A DNA stretch of 64,000 nt, taken from assembly GCA_012934845.2 (NCBI GenBank), contig WNNJ02000204.1, positions 1 through 64,000 of the forward strand, in the 5' to 3' direction. This DNA comes from Pomphorhynchus laevis. Its lineage: Eukaryota > Acanthocephala > Palaeacanthocephala > Echinorhynchida > Pomphorhynchidae. Positions 21,794-34,525 of the stretch are shown here, piece after piece (position 1 is the first letter of the stretch; each line of letters begins with the position of its first letter). The notes beneath the pieces were generated by a model. The model saw only the letters and a list, made by a program, of their open reading frames with translations, was not told the DNA's origin and ran no database searches. The position numbers were made by a program, and so were the translations under genes.

Positions 21794-21857
21794 AACATTA
21801 ACCTGTTATAACATTAACCTGTTATAACATTAACCTGTTATAACATTAACCTGTTAT
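21794..21857. repeat. Four tandem 16-bp units
   Basis: AACATTAACCTGTTAT repeated four times without change, inside the 244-bp last intron of the four-exon gene. The unit is nearly self-complementary (TAACCTGTTA) and an inverted partial copy (GAGGTTAATGTT) follows. Confidence 0.9.
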
Positions 21858-21957
21858 TCATAAGAGGTTAATGTTCAATTATGAAGAATTGACCCGATAT
21901 CGCAGGTCAATTGTTCATAATTATGATACAGAAGGAAAAATTGCATAAACTATTAAC

Positions 21958-22066
21958 CTTCTCGTTTTTGTAAATACGCGGGTTTTGTTTTAGCTCGATG
22001 TCTGGATTACATGTCGAATAATTTTTATCCGATTCATCATCCAGCGGCTCTTCAATGATTACGAAA
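21958..22066 (-). CDS. Exon 3 of the unrecognised four-exon gene
   Basis: 109 nt, acceptor CATTTTAG/T and donor AAG/GTTAAT. It starts with one base completing the codon begun in exon 2 (phase 2) and ends in phase 0. It encodes an acidic-then-mixed stretch starting FVIIEEPLDDESDKNYST. Phase agreement on both sides supports the model. Confidence 0.65.
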
Positions 22067-22732
22067 CTAAAATGAAATAGTATCAGTTATTAAAATTTAA
22101 AATAAAATATTAAAAATAAGTATTTGCATTAATTGAATATTAGCAAGTTAGTTTAATAAAATTTTGAAAATTTTAAATAAATAATTTATTTAATTTATTT
22201 CTTGCTACTTTTCTATGGAGTTGCAATTATATCACTCTCTTCAGGATACGTAAATTTTCAGCAAACTGGGTTCTATAAGCAAATTTTAACAAAAATGACT
22301 CTTCAATTTACAATTTATTGAAGACAAATTTCGAAGCATTTAGATTAGTGCAAAATGTAGGTATTTTGGGTAGGTTTAAATTTTTTTGAAGGAATTATGT
22401 GCGTGGAGCAAGATTGCTCATGACTGCAACATCAGTTGAAGAGGATTCTGGTTATACACTAACTATCCGTTTGATAACATTTATCAATTTACTACAAATT
22501 GTATACAGTCAAATCCGAGTAAATATAACGACCTATGATAATTACTCGATTATCCAGCATATAGAGCAAAAGTAATTTGTCAATTGATTCTAAAATTTTT
22601 TTGGTTGGAAATGATTATTTATATAATTATAAGGTTTGTAATATCTAAACAGAGAAATTCAAAAAGGCCTTAAATTATATAACATTAATAATTTAGGAAT
22701 TATAAATATATCCATCCTGATTTGTATTTTAA
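22067..22732. other. Intron of the four-exon gene, no feature seen
   Basis: Left end of the 6.3-kb intron between exons 2 and 3. AT-rich, no ORF. Confidence 0.5.
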
Positions 22733-22899
22733 ATATTCTGGAACGATCAGGTAAAATTGAAAGACAAAATTATTTTGAGTTTTGGATAGAAACTACTAGC
22801 ATCTTCAGAAATAAGGTTTCTAATTTATAAAGATGCCAGTTACTAGCGAAATATCAAAATAATTTTGTCTTTCAATTTTACCTGATCGTTCCAGAATAT
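22733..22899. repeat. Foldback element with a hammerhead-like relic
   Basis: Inverted repeat with about 45-bp outer arms (ATATTCTGGAACGATCAGG and its complement at 22880-22899). The centre carries ACTAGCATCTTCAG on the left and CTAGCGAAATATCAAA on the right. This is the same motif family as 11090-11286, with a degraded core. It lies in an intron of the four-exon gene. Confidence 0.75.
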
Positions 22900-23039
22900 T
22901 TTAAAACGAATTATATAATGCCTAAATGCCTTTAAAGTATTCGAAATAACTAAATATGGAGCTCATTTATTCGTTATCAATATTTGGTACTTTAAGTACC
23001 AACTTGTTCAATCTAAGTGGACTATTCTGGGTAAACGAT

Positions 23040-23470
23040 AGACGACTAGCTTAAGAAACCTTGGCCTTTGCTCTAGGGGACGTTTTCTAGAAAAGAAGAC
23101 TAATCCCAAAATAGCCCAAAGGTTTTCCATTGCAATGACAGATGCTGGGCCCGTTTTAGGGCCCACTTAGCTTTCTTCAGGATACGTTTAAGTCTATCCA
23201 GGTCAACTTTCGCCGACCAGTTCACAGTAACAGTGAACCCCAAGTATTTTACTCGACTTGTAAAGGTGGAAAGTGGTTCAGAGGCAAATATAGAGGAGAG
23301 CGCAGAGAGTGCTAATCTCTTAAGTTTTTGCTTTGTTACAGGGGTGCCATGAAAAACGACCACCTGGTTTTTTTTGTTGACAAAAGAATATGCTACATGA
23401 ACAAATGTAAGCGACGATTTTGATTCTAACATCGTATGAGAAAAAATGTGCAACAGTAAACGTGTGTCGG
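23040..23470 (-). mobile_element. Jockey-like LINE fragment
   Basis: The 117-residue ORF 23453-23100 reads FTSRVKYLGFTVTVNWSA and LDRLKRILKKAKWALKRAQ. It is closely related to the post-YADD region of the larger copy at 23776-27105 and of the fragment at 62902-63472. Truncated at both ends and oriented opposite to the larger copy. Confidence 0.75.
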
Positions 23471-23527
23471 AGCTATCAAAATAGCAGCGAAAAAGATGAA
23501 ATCATCGAACAATTCTTCTCCCTTCGA

Positions 23528-23775
23528 CGATTTAATCAAATCAGCTAACCGAGTCTTCGTATTTAATATAATTATAAAATAAAAAATATTATAATAATGC
23601 TAAATCAAAATTAAAAAAATTAAATAATAAAATAAATAATTGTTATAAGAATTTTTATAATTTAAATCAAGTTAAAATAAAAAATTGAAATTTAAAATAA
23701 AAGTAATAAAATAAACATCAATTTTTACGAATCGACTAATAAATAACAGACGTTGTATCAGAATAAGGATTAGTA
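23528..23775 (-). mobile_element. Penelope-like 3' tail fragment
   Basis: AAATCAGCTAACCGAGTC terminus at the left, then the AT-rich tail and ATAACAGACGTTGTATCAG. It lies exactly between two oppositely oriented pieces of the same LINE family. Confidence 0.8.
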
Positions 23776-26700
23776 CATTTTTCCTGCCGACTACGGAGTA
23801 AGTACTACTTCCAAAGACAACTCATTGCAGGTTAGTGAAGTTTCAATAGAGTATGTTAATGGGGGAAGCGCTTGCTTTGCTTCCACGTTTAAAAAAGCAA
23901 TCTAATTTGATGTCCCTGACACCTATTGTTCCGATTGCTAAACAGAACTATTTTGCCGAGTTTCTGCGTGAGTTCTTTAATAGTTATAAGAATCAAGTTA
24001 CGCTAAACTAATCTAAAATTCAAGGTAACATCTATCAAATCTCCTTTACGGCGTCCAGCCTTGCCGAAGAATTCATCATATTCGCTCACGAATCTCTGGC
24101 TCATAAGACCACAATAAAATATCTGCCAATTCAGGCTACCGTTAAAATCAACAATATCATTCCGGAGATTGACTCTGATAATATTAAAACACTTGAATCA
24201 GTTTATAAACTTATTAATATCCGTTTTATAAAGGAGAAAGGAGACACCCCCTTTTTCGTTGCTTTTGCCACGACATCGGAGGAGAATGCATTATTCCTCG
24301 AGAAATAGGGATGCAAACCCTTCTTGGGTTACAACTTGCGTTTTAAGGTCATTAAGTTTAACAATCTAACGTACCCTTACTGCAACAGTTGCCACGCATG
24401 GGGCACTGAAACTCATCTTGTTCCTTAGCGAAATCTTGTGGAGTTTGTGGTTCAACCGATGATGAACACACTTAACCATGCAGTGAAGTAGCCTGCTGCA
24501 AGAACTGTGGCCAACAACATCCGGTATGGTCTCGGAAATGTAAGGTATTTAAAGTCTATCAAAATAGACATATGGGCGCTTCGAGCAAGAAGTTCTCATT
24601 AGACTACAAGATTCCAGCAGTCCAAACTTCTCCTGATGCTGATTCCTATTCAGAACTGAAAATTGAGCTGTGCGATTTAAAGACAAGATTTTTCGCTCTT
24701 GAGACGCTGATAAAAAACGCACTTATGATGCTACAATCACCCCCCCCCACATCCCAGCCAGCGCCCTCGATCAGAAAATCAGCAAAAAGACGTTCATTCA
24801 CAAATTCAGTCGCCTTCTTGATAGTCCACAAATAGGGAACTGAGTGGAAATTACTGTCTGAAACAATGAAGGGAAATGAAGATAAAGCCCGTGGGCTAGT
24901 GTCGCTAACTTGTCCGACTGGGCGTGGGGAGGGTAACCTTCGCATCTCCGGTTCGGACTAGGTGGAGGCATTCCACTTAAGCTAGCTTTACACTATGCAA
25001 AGTAATAAAGAGCCTTTTTCACTGAATATCTTTCAGTGGAACTCGAGAGGTGCTTCTGCCCTTAGACTTTTATCTGGTACAGATGCAGATGTTATGGTCC
25101 TTCAAGAGACGCGGTATATCCGTCTCCCCCAGAACATTGCACATCTACACCCACTATACTCCGAAAATAACCCCACCTCACTCATTTTCATCTCAAGGCC
25201 TTTTAACCCTAGTTTAATGCTCCTTAACATCTTCCCACCTGTTGAACTGCACTTGTTCTGCCCTTTCTTGTTTAGCTATATCACTTTGTAAAAACGGTAA
25301 ACGCATCAGTATAGCTAATATCTACATATGTCCAGGGGAGAATCACAAGAACCGTGACATCATGGATCGTATTTTAGGTGGTGACTATGACATGTTACTT
25401 GGTGACTTCAACGACAGGACTGGTCGTTGGATTAATACAGCACTCTGCAGAGAAAGAAACGACTATCTTCTTCACAAACCACCGTCCTCTACCTTTCATT
25501 GCTCAACAACGAATTCTCTCCTCGATATACTACTGCTTCATAAGATGTGGTTTTCGAAACCCATCAGCACGGAGCAGTCGATCCAACAACTGACCACCTC
25601 TCATGACCTAATTTGCTGGCGGATAGAGGTGGATACGTTGCTTCGAAGGAGGTTTTACGTTGATCCTATCAGGGTGGCGTTCTTCCAGGCTGCTATCCAA
25701 CTCTTTCCCATAATTTGAAATAAGAGTTTGATATTTATATTTTATGATTATGGAGTCACTCAATCATTCCAACCAATCCCGCATTAGTGTAACTTCAGGA
25801 GTATGAACTTATCTCTTACAGGTATATGTAACTCCTGGGGGCAACTTTCGGGCACCTCCAAATCTAATAAGCCACTCACCGCTCGGGTCTGCCAGCTTTT
25901 GACAGACAGTCAGAGAAAAGAAGTCGCCATCACAATGCTATTAGCCACCCCGTCCGACATTGCTGGCATAAATATCCGCCGTCGCGTATTTTTACCAAAA
26001 CAGAAATCGATTACATGTCTTAAAGATCTGCTGCCCATTTCGATACAAAACTCCATTATTTCCATTTACGAAAAAGCGCTTGCGTGTAAAATCCGCGACC
26101 ACCTATTAGGCGAAATTTAATCCCATCAGGCTTTCATGGGTTCGTGAAAGATCGTTCGGGCCATTCAGCAATTGGTGATGTGAGTCAGTTTTATCGGGAT
26201 AATATCCATCAACTTGCTGTGGATATTTTCCTTGACTTTTCTGCTGCATTTGACCGTTTATCCATTCCCTTCGTTATCTCCTCTCTCAGGTCCATCGCGT
26301 TGCCTGCGAGAATTGTTAACAGGGTGAAGATTTTGCTGTACACCAAGCTTTTTTAATATGTAGACGACCCTGACGAGCGTCAGTTATACCCTATTACGGG
26401 TGTGCCTCAAGGATCCCTACTTTATCCAATCTTATATCTTGCTGCATCCATTTGTACTATTCATGAATTTTAAACGTGATCAACATCTAGTGGTATATGC
26501 TGATGATAATACAGCCTTGTTCTCTGGACGTAGGTGCAAAGATGTTATCTCTGACATCAGCAGTTTCTTTTTAATATTAAAAGATCCTTTACCCATATCC
26601 AATCTTATGTTAAATTCCTCCAAATCGCAGGTTGTTGTCTTTCATGGCGCCCTTGCGACAAAGAAAAAGTTAAAGAGACTAACACTCTCAGCTCTATCTT

Positions 26701-27105
26701 CCATATTGACTAATCAACCACTCCTTACCTTCACAAGTCGAGTTAAATACCTGGGGTTCACCGTTACGGTGAATTGGTCGGCGAAAGCTGATCTGGATAG
26801 ACTCAAACGTATCCTGAAGAAAGCTAGATGGGCCTTGAAACGGGCTTAGCATCTGTTATTATTTGGGAAAACCTAAGTGCGCCTTTGGAGTACTTGGGAT
26901 ATCTCGGGATTAGTCTGCTGTTCAATAGGACGTCCCCTAGAGCAAAGACTAAGGTTTCTCGAGCTGATCATTTCGCGATTACCGAACATAGTCCGCCTCG
27001 ATTGGACTCTTTAGGGGGGAGTGAAAGACTCTGGGTGGTTCTGTCGGAGCTCGACGTGTTGGATTGGCTTAAGGCTCAGATCCCGCTGGAACTGAGGCCG
27101 TGATA
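23776..27105 (+). mobile_element. Jockey-like LINE, decayed, near full length
   Basis: Plus-strand non-LTR element. An ORF1-type region (about 23870-24830) ends in zinc-knuckle remnants (NCGQQHPVWSRKCKVFK) followed by a coiled-coil-like piece. The APE endonuclease starts at 24995 (SLNIFQWNSRGASALRLL, VMVLQETRY) and continues at 25242-25718 (MLLGDFNDRTGRW, TSHDLICWRI). The RT lies at 25803-26850 (FLDFSAAFDRLSIPF, ITGVPQGS region, LVVYADDNTALF, VKYLGFTVTVNWSA). The C-terminal region runs to about 27105. It is interrupted many times and cannot be active. ORF1 plus APE plus RT order and the DFSAAFD/YADD motifs fit the Jockey superfamily. It lies, antisense to the gene, in intron 2 of the four-exon gene. 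Confidence 0.8.
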
Positions 27106-27109
27106 CATG

Positions 27110-28362
27110 AAGACAACTGGCTGACTTTTGATTCTTTTTTCTTTAAATGTTTTATTTTAAGTAACTTTTTTAGTTGTTATATAGAAAGACGTTAGTTTTT
27201 TAAGAAAATCTTAATTATTATTTCAGCATCAATGTACTAGTTGACATGAAACTTTATTTATGTGACTTTTTCATAGGAGTTGTTTTTAAAATATAATAAA
27301 ATTTAAGTAAAAAATATTTGAAAAATTAAAATATTAAAAAATTAAAGAAACTATTAAATCGTGTAGAATTGATTTAGTGTCAAATGTAACTAATTGGCGA
27401 ATGTTATTTTTCTTATCCTTTTTGTTTGTTATTTGCTATCAAGAGAAACATTTTATTTATAACGATTTATCACCCTGAGCATCAAAGCATTCGATACGAA
27501 TTTTATCATATGAATAAAATTATAATTTTTTTATCAAATATTGAACCATTTTTGTTCAACATAACGAGAATATCAAGTTTGCAAGCCGTTTATGAGGGCA
27601 TTTAATATAATAGAAAAATAGAAAAAGACATTAAAGCAGAAAAGTAATTCAAACAGCTTAATATTTAACCGATCACTATCAACATCAACAGCTAAGTAGG
27701 GTAAATACAAAACACTCACTATTTTGTGCTTTAAGTTCTGCTTAAATTATGAAGAAACGACGATGCATCGTAAAGTTTTCTAAATAAACCTTTTTCTCTT
27801 CTATTGGGTTTATTTAAATTTACAAAAAGGAGGATTTTGTGTTTAACAAATTATAACTTTAATTATAATTTTCTATTAAATTAAAAAATAAAAGATTAGT
27901 CACACAGAACTTTAAATTAATGAATGTTTTTATATAATGTTTCTATCTTACATAAATTAAATTATATAATAAGATCAATTAATATAATATATTATCAATT
28001 AATAAAATATTAATTTAATATAATATTAAATTGATCTGCAATCTAAAACAAGAGATCTGTAATAATTAATAATCGATTTGAAGAAATTTAAATTAATCTA
28101 TTTAAAATTATCGGTATGTCAACAATAGACTTCTTTTAAATAAACCAATATCATTGGCAAAAATAATAGCTATATGACAAAACAGACTTGATCACTTCTG
28201 CATATTTAAAGCTTAGAATGAATCAGAATGGGAAATAAAACAGAAAATGTTGTCTTTCTGAACATAATCGTGTGGGCTGAATCACTGATTGTTATTAAAA
28301 ACAAATTTTGCATAGATCATTAAACGACTTGGACAATTCATAAATTCAAATAAAATATTTAC
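27110..28362. other. Intron sequence of the four-exon gene
   Basis: AT-rich, no ORF. A diverged relative of the 29.1-kb direct repeat (ATAAACCAATATCATTGGCAAAA) occurs at about 28140. Confidence 0.5.
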
Positions 28363-28568
28363 CTTGAAGGCCCATTTGCATGACTATTTGAGAAATTGTT
28401 AGAATTTTTGTCAAATCTGGTTTTCATTGGACTACATGTTCTATTTTTTAATTTTTCTTCGAAAACCTTTAGGAAATGCTCAAGTTCCAATTCGTCTTTG
28501 AATTCCTGTTGAACTGTAACTTTTTGCCTTTGACCATTTGGTCCCTTTTGAACTCGAGTGAGCTGTAA
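28363..28568 (-). CDS. Exon 2 of the unrecognised four-exon gene
   Basis: 206 nt, phase 0 in, phase 2 out; donor TCAAG/GTAAAT. Two in-frame acceptors six bases apart (TATAG/TTACAG/CTC) would add or drop two residues (LQ), a tandem-acceptor arrangement. It encodes a charged helical-looking stretch (QQEFKDELELEHFLKVFEEK) followed by a basic, Asn-rich tail. Confidence 0.65.
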
Positions 28569-31111
28569 CTATAAATACACGCATCATTCGATTTTAGAAT
28601 ATAAATTCTACAATGCTAACTCATTGTCGAAAGCAAAAACATCTAGGATTTGATACAAGAATAAATTTTGTTCGAAAATTTGAAAATTTTGAAAATTTTT
28701 AATTTTTTTTTTCAAATTTCAAAATTTAAAACGTTTGTTTTATTCAATAAGTTAACAAAATTTGTCGACTTTAAATTTATTTACAATATAATTTATTGAT
28801 TCTTATATAATTTAGAATATTGGAATTCTTAAATATATATCGTCGGTCTTTATCAGCGTCATAAAACATAACATTTATTATTCGTCATAAATAACGAATA
28901 ATAAAAAAATAAAAAGAACAATAATATATTAATATTATTAATCGATAATAATATTATATTATTGATATAATATTAATAATATAATATTATTTCTATTATT
29001 AATAGATTGATCTGTTCGCTGTAGAGTGATGAGCAACAAAATATAATTTATCACAAAAAACGACCTTCTCTGACAGTATTCTTTATATGCCATCATTTGT
29101 CATAGACTAGTGTTTTCTAAGAGGCCAATAGCATTGACGAAAATTCAAAAATAATACTCTCGAAGAAAGAGCCAACTAATAATTAAACATTTGTACGGAA
29201 GAATTTAAACAGATAATTTCAAATTCAAATATCAAATAAAAATTTAAATTAATCACCTTATCGATTTAAAAACTTTAGTTATTAATTTTCTGTTTCATTT
29301 CAGTGTTTTCTGAAGAGACCAATCGCATTGGCGAAAATACAAAAATAATAATATTTTTCTTATTTTTTTCGAAGAAAGATCTAACTGATAATTACATTCT
29401 CTCCAAACGGAATTTAAAAAATAATTAATTACAATACAAATATGATTAAGATTATAAGATAATTATCATTCAAGGTAAATATAATTATTAATAATTACAA
29501 TATAATTACTATATAATTACAATAATAATTTACGAGGTAATAATATCACAAACAAATTTACGAATGAGATAAAAATAATAATTAATAAAACAGAATTAGA
29601 TATAAAAATTGATATATTCATATTTCGTCCATTATTGTCGACATCATATGAACAATATTTAAAGTAATTCCATATGAATATCTCAAATATTCTATCAGAA
29701 AGAAAATACCATATACACTTATCTAGTAAAATTTTATATTACCTTATACTAAAAATGTTAAAATTAATAAATTTGCAAGGTAAACGTTTACAAAATATAT
29801 TTAAATAATTTAAGGTACTATTCAAAATAGAAAAATTGATCTTGAATGAATTAAAAACCGGAAAGGATAAATATCAATATTTTCTCTGTGGTCAATGAGA
29901 ACCAAAAATAAAATAAATTTTTTTTTTAATTATTTATTTAATTTTCAATAATTGTAAAAGTAAATTTAAATGAAATGCATTTAAAAAATCATTTTTAAGC
30001 TCGAGCACTGCGGATACATGCAGATACGATAATATCAATCATATAAATAATTCAAATCAGGTTACTGAGGCTACATCTCTTTGTACTATAAATAACAAAT
30101 AGAACTATCTTTATCTTAAAAACATAATCCAGTAGTTTAATGAACTAATTAATAGATAATGTCGGATAGATAATAACCAATCTTATATACCAATTCTATG
30201 AAAATACTGACAATTCACTAACTTTGACCGTGAATTTCAAAAAATGCATTTGAATCATCCAAAATACATTCTCTTATTGTTATATACATAATATTGCGTA
30301 GAAACATTAAAATAATAACAATATGATTGCATAATATTGTTCGCAATTGTGCGTCCTTGCAAATATTGTATTGATGTCATGTCTGCCTTCTCGAAACATT
30401 TAGCTATTTTGCTGATTCGAACGACTTCGACTAATTTTGTGATGATTAACGAGAATAACGATGAGTTTACTGTATTTATTCTAAAATTAACTAAATTTAT
30501 GTTGTTAGCTAGACAATTGAACAATTAAATATTTGACTAAATCAATTGTTATTAATTCAATAAATTAATTGTGAAAATCTTCATTGATGTCGGCTGACAA
30601 AATATTAGTATATGTTTTCTCTACAGAATTAGAACAAATTGAATTCCTTACTCGTAAATGTTATATTATAAGTTATTATGGTATTAATTAAGTATCAATT
30701 ACTTAATCATGAACATGAAAAAGGGAAAACTAAGCACAAATAAAGAAGTAGCAAAATACTAATTTGCATTATAAGAATTGATAAAATCACAATAAATCAG
30801 AATAATTAAAATATATCTAATTTTACGACTCATGTAAATTACTTTATGACTCAATCAACTGAATTGTTATCTGATTTGATCAGCTAATTTGATCACAAAT
30901 AATTTTAGGAAAATTAAATACATGCAAATGTTTTGTAGATTTTCCTTGTTAGTAGAAAATGTCGTGTGTCGATATCTGCCAGAAACTTAAACCTTCCCAT
31001 CATGTCCATGTTTGATACCTTGATACATGATATTGTAAATAAATTAAGTTTTATGCGTTAAGTTTAAGCAAAACGTTTCAATAAAATTTAAAAGAAAATT
31101 ATTGAGCTTAC
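28569..31111. other. Intron 1 of the four-exon gene
   Basis: AT-rich with a two-copy direct repeat near 29.1-29.5 kb. Short ORFs here (for example 30337-30528) look fortuitous. Confidence 0.5.
29109..29490. repeat. Direct repeat, two units of about 193 bp
   Basis: AGTGTTTTCTAAGAGGCCAA at 29109 and AGTGTTTTCTGAAGAGACCA at 29302. The similarity continues through GCATTG.CGAAAAT, CGAAGAAAGA and an AATTTAAA stretch. A weaker third copy is at about 28125. Origin unknown. Confidence 0.6.
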
Positions 31112-31507
31112 TGTTAGACTGTTTTTTCCGATTTCGCCAACATTTCTAAATTTATCTGAGAATTGATTTCTGCTGTTAAATCCATCATCTGTTCGAAATT
31201 TCGGTTTCTTTTTCTTCCCACGTCTTTGATTTTGATCAAAATTTGGATTAGTAAACTCGGGTTTCGATTGTCTGAAATTCGGTTTAACTCCGACGTCGAT
31301 ATAATGATTGACTTTTTGATTCTGACTATTGTATATGTTACAGTGTTGTCGTGAAGACTTACTGGTATTTTGAAAATGCTTAATATATGGACATGGAAAT
31401 TCGTAAGTTTGTTTGCTATATCGTGGAGTACTTAAACGGTTTTCAAATAAAAAACAATTGCTGTATCTTCTATACTGGTCGTATTGTGGGTATTGCCAGG
31501 TCGCCAT
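31112..31507 (-). CDS. First coding exon of the unrecognised four-exon gene
   Basis: Starts at ATG 31507 (MATWQYPQYDQYRRYSN), 24 nt after an in-frame TGA, and ends in phase 0 at a consensus donor (CTAACA/GTAAGC). The 132 residues are rich in Tyr, Asn, Gln, Arg and Lys, with QNQRRGKKKKPKF as a likely nuclear localisation signal. That composition is typical of disordered RNA- or chromatin-associated proteins, but no domain is recognisable. An additional 5' exon at 31713-31868 could splice in frame. Confidence 0.65.
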
Positions 31508-31712
31508 TTGCTTTACCGAAAACCTTCAAATCTAACTGTTTTAAACCATAAGGAAATATAAATTACGACAGAAATGATTTTTTCCTAAAGGTGCTTGATT
31601 CGAATTTAAATTTGATGTCTCTAATTTATCACATCATTATGTGATGACAATGCGGTTTTTGTAAATATAGAGAAAATTTAGTAGAGAGAAATTCGATTTC
31701 TTTACGACTCAC

Positions 31713-31868
31713 TGTTAAATACTGCACAGAATTGTCGTCGAGGAAGGTAAGCAAAATTTCTATGATAGAAAAAATTCTGTTGTATACATTATTGCATATA
31801 TCTTCCACAGTGTGTTGTATTGAACGTATTCTAGTACGCATTTTTATTTTATGTTCATGCCATACCAT
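31713..31868 (-). CDS. Possible upstream exon or short upstream ORF
   Basis: ATG at 31868 after an in-frame TAA opens a 79-residue ORF (MVWHEHKIKMRTRIRSIQHT). A GTGAGT donor after codon 52 would allow an in-phase join to the next exon at TTCGGTAAAG/CAAATG, but that acceptor is poor. Without splicing it is a short ORF upstream of the 31507 ATG. The sequence is an amphipathic, helix-like stretch of no known family. Confidence 0.3.
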
Positions 31869-33625
31869 ATCAGGTTTTTAGAACAAGCAATTTTCTACCA
31901 GACGCGGTGTTTTATATAAATAAAATATTTTATGAAAGTTTTACACTTTTGTAAAACTAGTCATTTGTAAATTTTGTTTCTCAAGTTTATACCTTAACGA
32001 CGTGTACCGAATAATGACGACGTGTACCTTAACGACGTGTTCATTTTTTACCTAAAAATTGAAAATTGAACTCAATTTAAATCTAGATTAAGCGTTAAAT
32101 TCGAGTTGATGTGCATAAAGCATTCAAACATCCGTTTTACATACAACATATCAATATTACAACATTAGCTGTTAGTGAACATTGTAATTCCAGTGCTTAA
32201 CAATTTCGCGGCTGCTGCGGTAATTAGCGAATAAAACATTTAATGAACATTTAATGGAAAATTAGTTTCACAAATTATCTATTTTTAAAATAGATAAATA
32301 AATTAAGAATAATTATAGAATTATTATAATTAAGAATAGGGTTTTACAAATTGCTTTTCGACGAGCATTAATCGCATAAGTTCAATTTTTGAGTTTATTA
32401 TAAAAGAATTAATAAACAAATAAACAAATAAATTTAATAAACAAATTTATTAAAATTTAAATAAAATAAATTTTCTTAATATTTAAATATTCCTTTACTC
32501 TTTCTTAAATGCATAAGTATCTAAATATAGGAATCCTCATTAAAAACAAGGACTTTTTGAATCTAGAGCAAATAATCAGACTACATTTTTATTCATTTTT
32601 TATAATAGCTGAAAAAGTTGTTTAAAAAGTTAATGAATAAATAAAAGTTTTAGTAACAAAAATGCATTTAATTATAGAAATTCCACTTAAGTTGGATACT
32701 TGTAACGATAATTAGTACCAGAGGGATTGACCAGCTTTTAAAAAGTTAACCAGTAGAACAATACACAAAATTAAATATAGGCAACCGGCGCCCCGATGGT
32801 CGGATCCTGCCCACCGAGCATTTTAATCCTGTTCACCACTAGAATTTAACGCTGCTATATATCGATCAAGTGTCACTCGATAAGATTAGCCTTGAGTGAT
32901 ATACCACGATGTTCTAGTTCACATGTTTATTTAAACAACATTGTATTTGTAAACAACATTATATACAATACATCTACTAGTTTTTACTAATTATCTTATT
33001 CTAATGTGGAGAAAACGTTAAAACCTTTTTGAATAATTTTGTTAATTATGAATTTTGTTAATTTAGATTAATGAATTTTTACTATATAAGAAATATTTGG
33101 TCATTTTACTATCTTGCAATCTATCTTTTATATTCGTTTTGATTTACTGATATGATGAGATATTCTTGGAAAGTGCTGCAATCGTTTAACGAATTTGTTT
33201 GATAATGCAATTCCCTATAATTCAATACCTTATAATGCAATCACAAACATATTTGCATGACCAGGAAACATACTAGAAATTACTGCAATCAAAGTGATAC
33301 ACTGGTTGTCGTATCTCGTTTTGAGACTGCAGCATTCTAACGAATCATGATCAAAATACTTATATTTTGTAAATCAATAAATAATCGCATACCTTAATTC
33401 ACAGTCAGTTAAATTTTTACAATTGATCAATCGAATCAATTTTGAAGTTCAAGAAAGATGTTCGATAAATCTATAATTATGCCCTGACACGATAAAAAAC
33501 AAATGTTAAAAGTATCACATTAAAATAACTTACAGTAAAAAATAAAATTTTAAATTTACACAACCATAAAATTAAGCTTTTATTTACATTGAAAACTTTA
33601 GAAAAATTTTACTGAAATTTTTTTT
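31869..33625. other. Intergenic AT-rich DNA
   Basis: No ORF. A slightly GC-richer patch at 32780-32910 (GGCGCCCCGATGGTCGGATC) has short palindromes and might be a degraded small element, but it matches no tRNA or SINE box I can identify. Confidence 0.5.
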
Positions 33626-33793
33626 AGAAAAATACGTAAGTACTAATAATTTTAATTTTAGATATTTTAAATGTAACAGAAAAATTGCATAGTTTGTGAT
33701 GTTATAAATAATAATTGTATTGTAAGTAATACGGCAAACAAATGTTTTTCATTAAATATTAATAATAATTGTAACTGCAATACCGCAGGTGTA

Positions 33794-34525
33794 GTGTATC
33801 TAATACAATGCACATGTGGATTGCAGTATATAGGAAAAACATATCAAATGTTAAAAACTAGGTTTAGGCAACACATATATAATATACAGCATAATAGTCA
33901 AACTATATTTCATAAACATATGAGATTAATAGGACATGATATTAAAAACTGTAAATTATTTATTTTAGAACATATTATCGAAGAAAACATATCAATATTA
34001 AATCAAAAACTATTAGAAAAAGAAGATTTTTGGATTAAAACGCTTAATTCCATGTACCTATTAGGATTGAATGACGTGGTACAAGGAATTGGCAGAAGTA
34101 GTATAGTACATAATAAACAACTATATTATAAAAATCCGGTTAAACGCAAACCAAGAAGTCATTGTGATAAAAGGAATAAGAAAAATAGATTTAAAAATAT
34201 TAAAAAAGATATGTATATAAATGAACAATTAGAAATATTAAAACAACTTTTAAGAGATAATAAGCTGAAAGATCTTTATGTAAATATAACAAGTTTTTCT
34301 AAAGATATCATATGTACAATAAATCAAAAATTAATTAACGACTATGATAGGCTAAGTTGTATAATAGACAGTTATTGTAATACAAAATACTATAATCATA
34401 CAATAAATGTAAATAATAACAATAGAAAGTATACATTAATCAAACACTTTATTAATAAATATATAGATAACATAAATAAAGCCGGACTTTTAAATAATTC
34501 TAAAATTAAAGAAATAATGGGGTAA
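33794..34525 (+). CDS. GIY-YIG endonuclease region (Penelope-like, copy 3)
   Basis: A 243-residue open stretch starting inside the GIY-YIG domain (YLIQCTCGLQYIGKTYQ), with the Arg-containing LKTRFRQH and the Glu-containing LLEKEDFWIKTLNS. Downstream is the Lys/Asn-rich spacer before the RT. The Cys cluster lies just upstream in the nucleotide sequence. Part of a broken copy. Confidence 0.75.
   Translation: MYLIQCTCGLQYIGKTYQMLKTRFRQHIYNIQHNSQTIFHKHMRLIGHDIKNCKLFILEHIIEENISILNQKLLEKEDFWIKTLNSMYLLGLNDVVQGIGRSSIVHNKQLYYKNPVKRKPRSHCDKRNKKNRFKNIKKDMYINEQLEILKQLLRDNKLKDLYVNITSFSKDIICTINQKLINDYDRLSCIIDSYCNTKYYNHTINVNNNNRKYTLIKHFINKYIDNINKAGLLNNSKIKEIMG

Noticed and set aside
32760-32910. tRNA or tRNA-derived SINE in a GC-richer patch
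   Set aside because: No convincing A or B box and no cloverleaf could be drawn.
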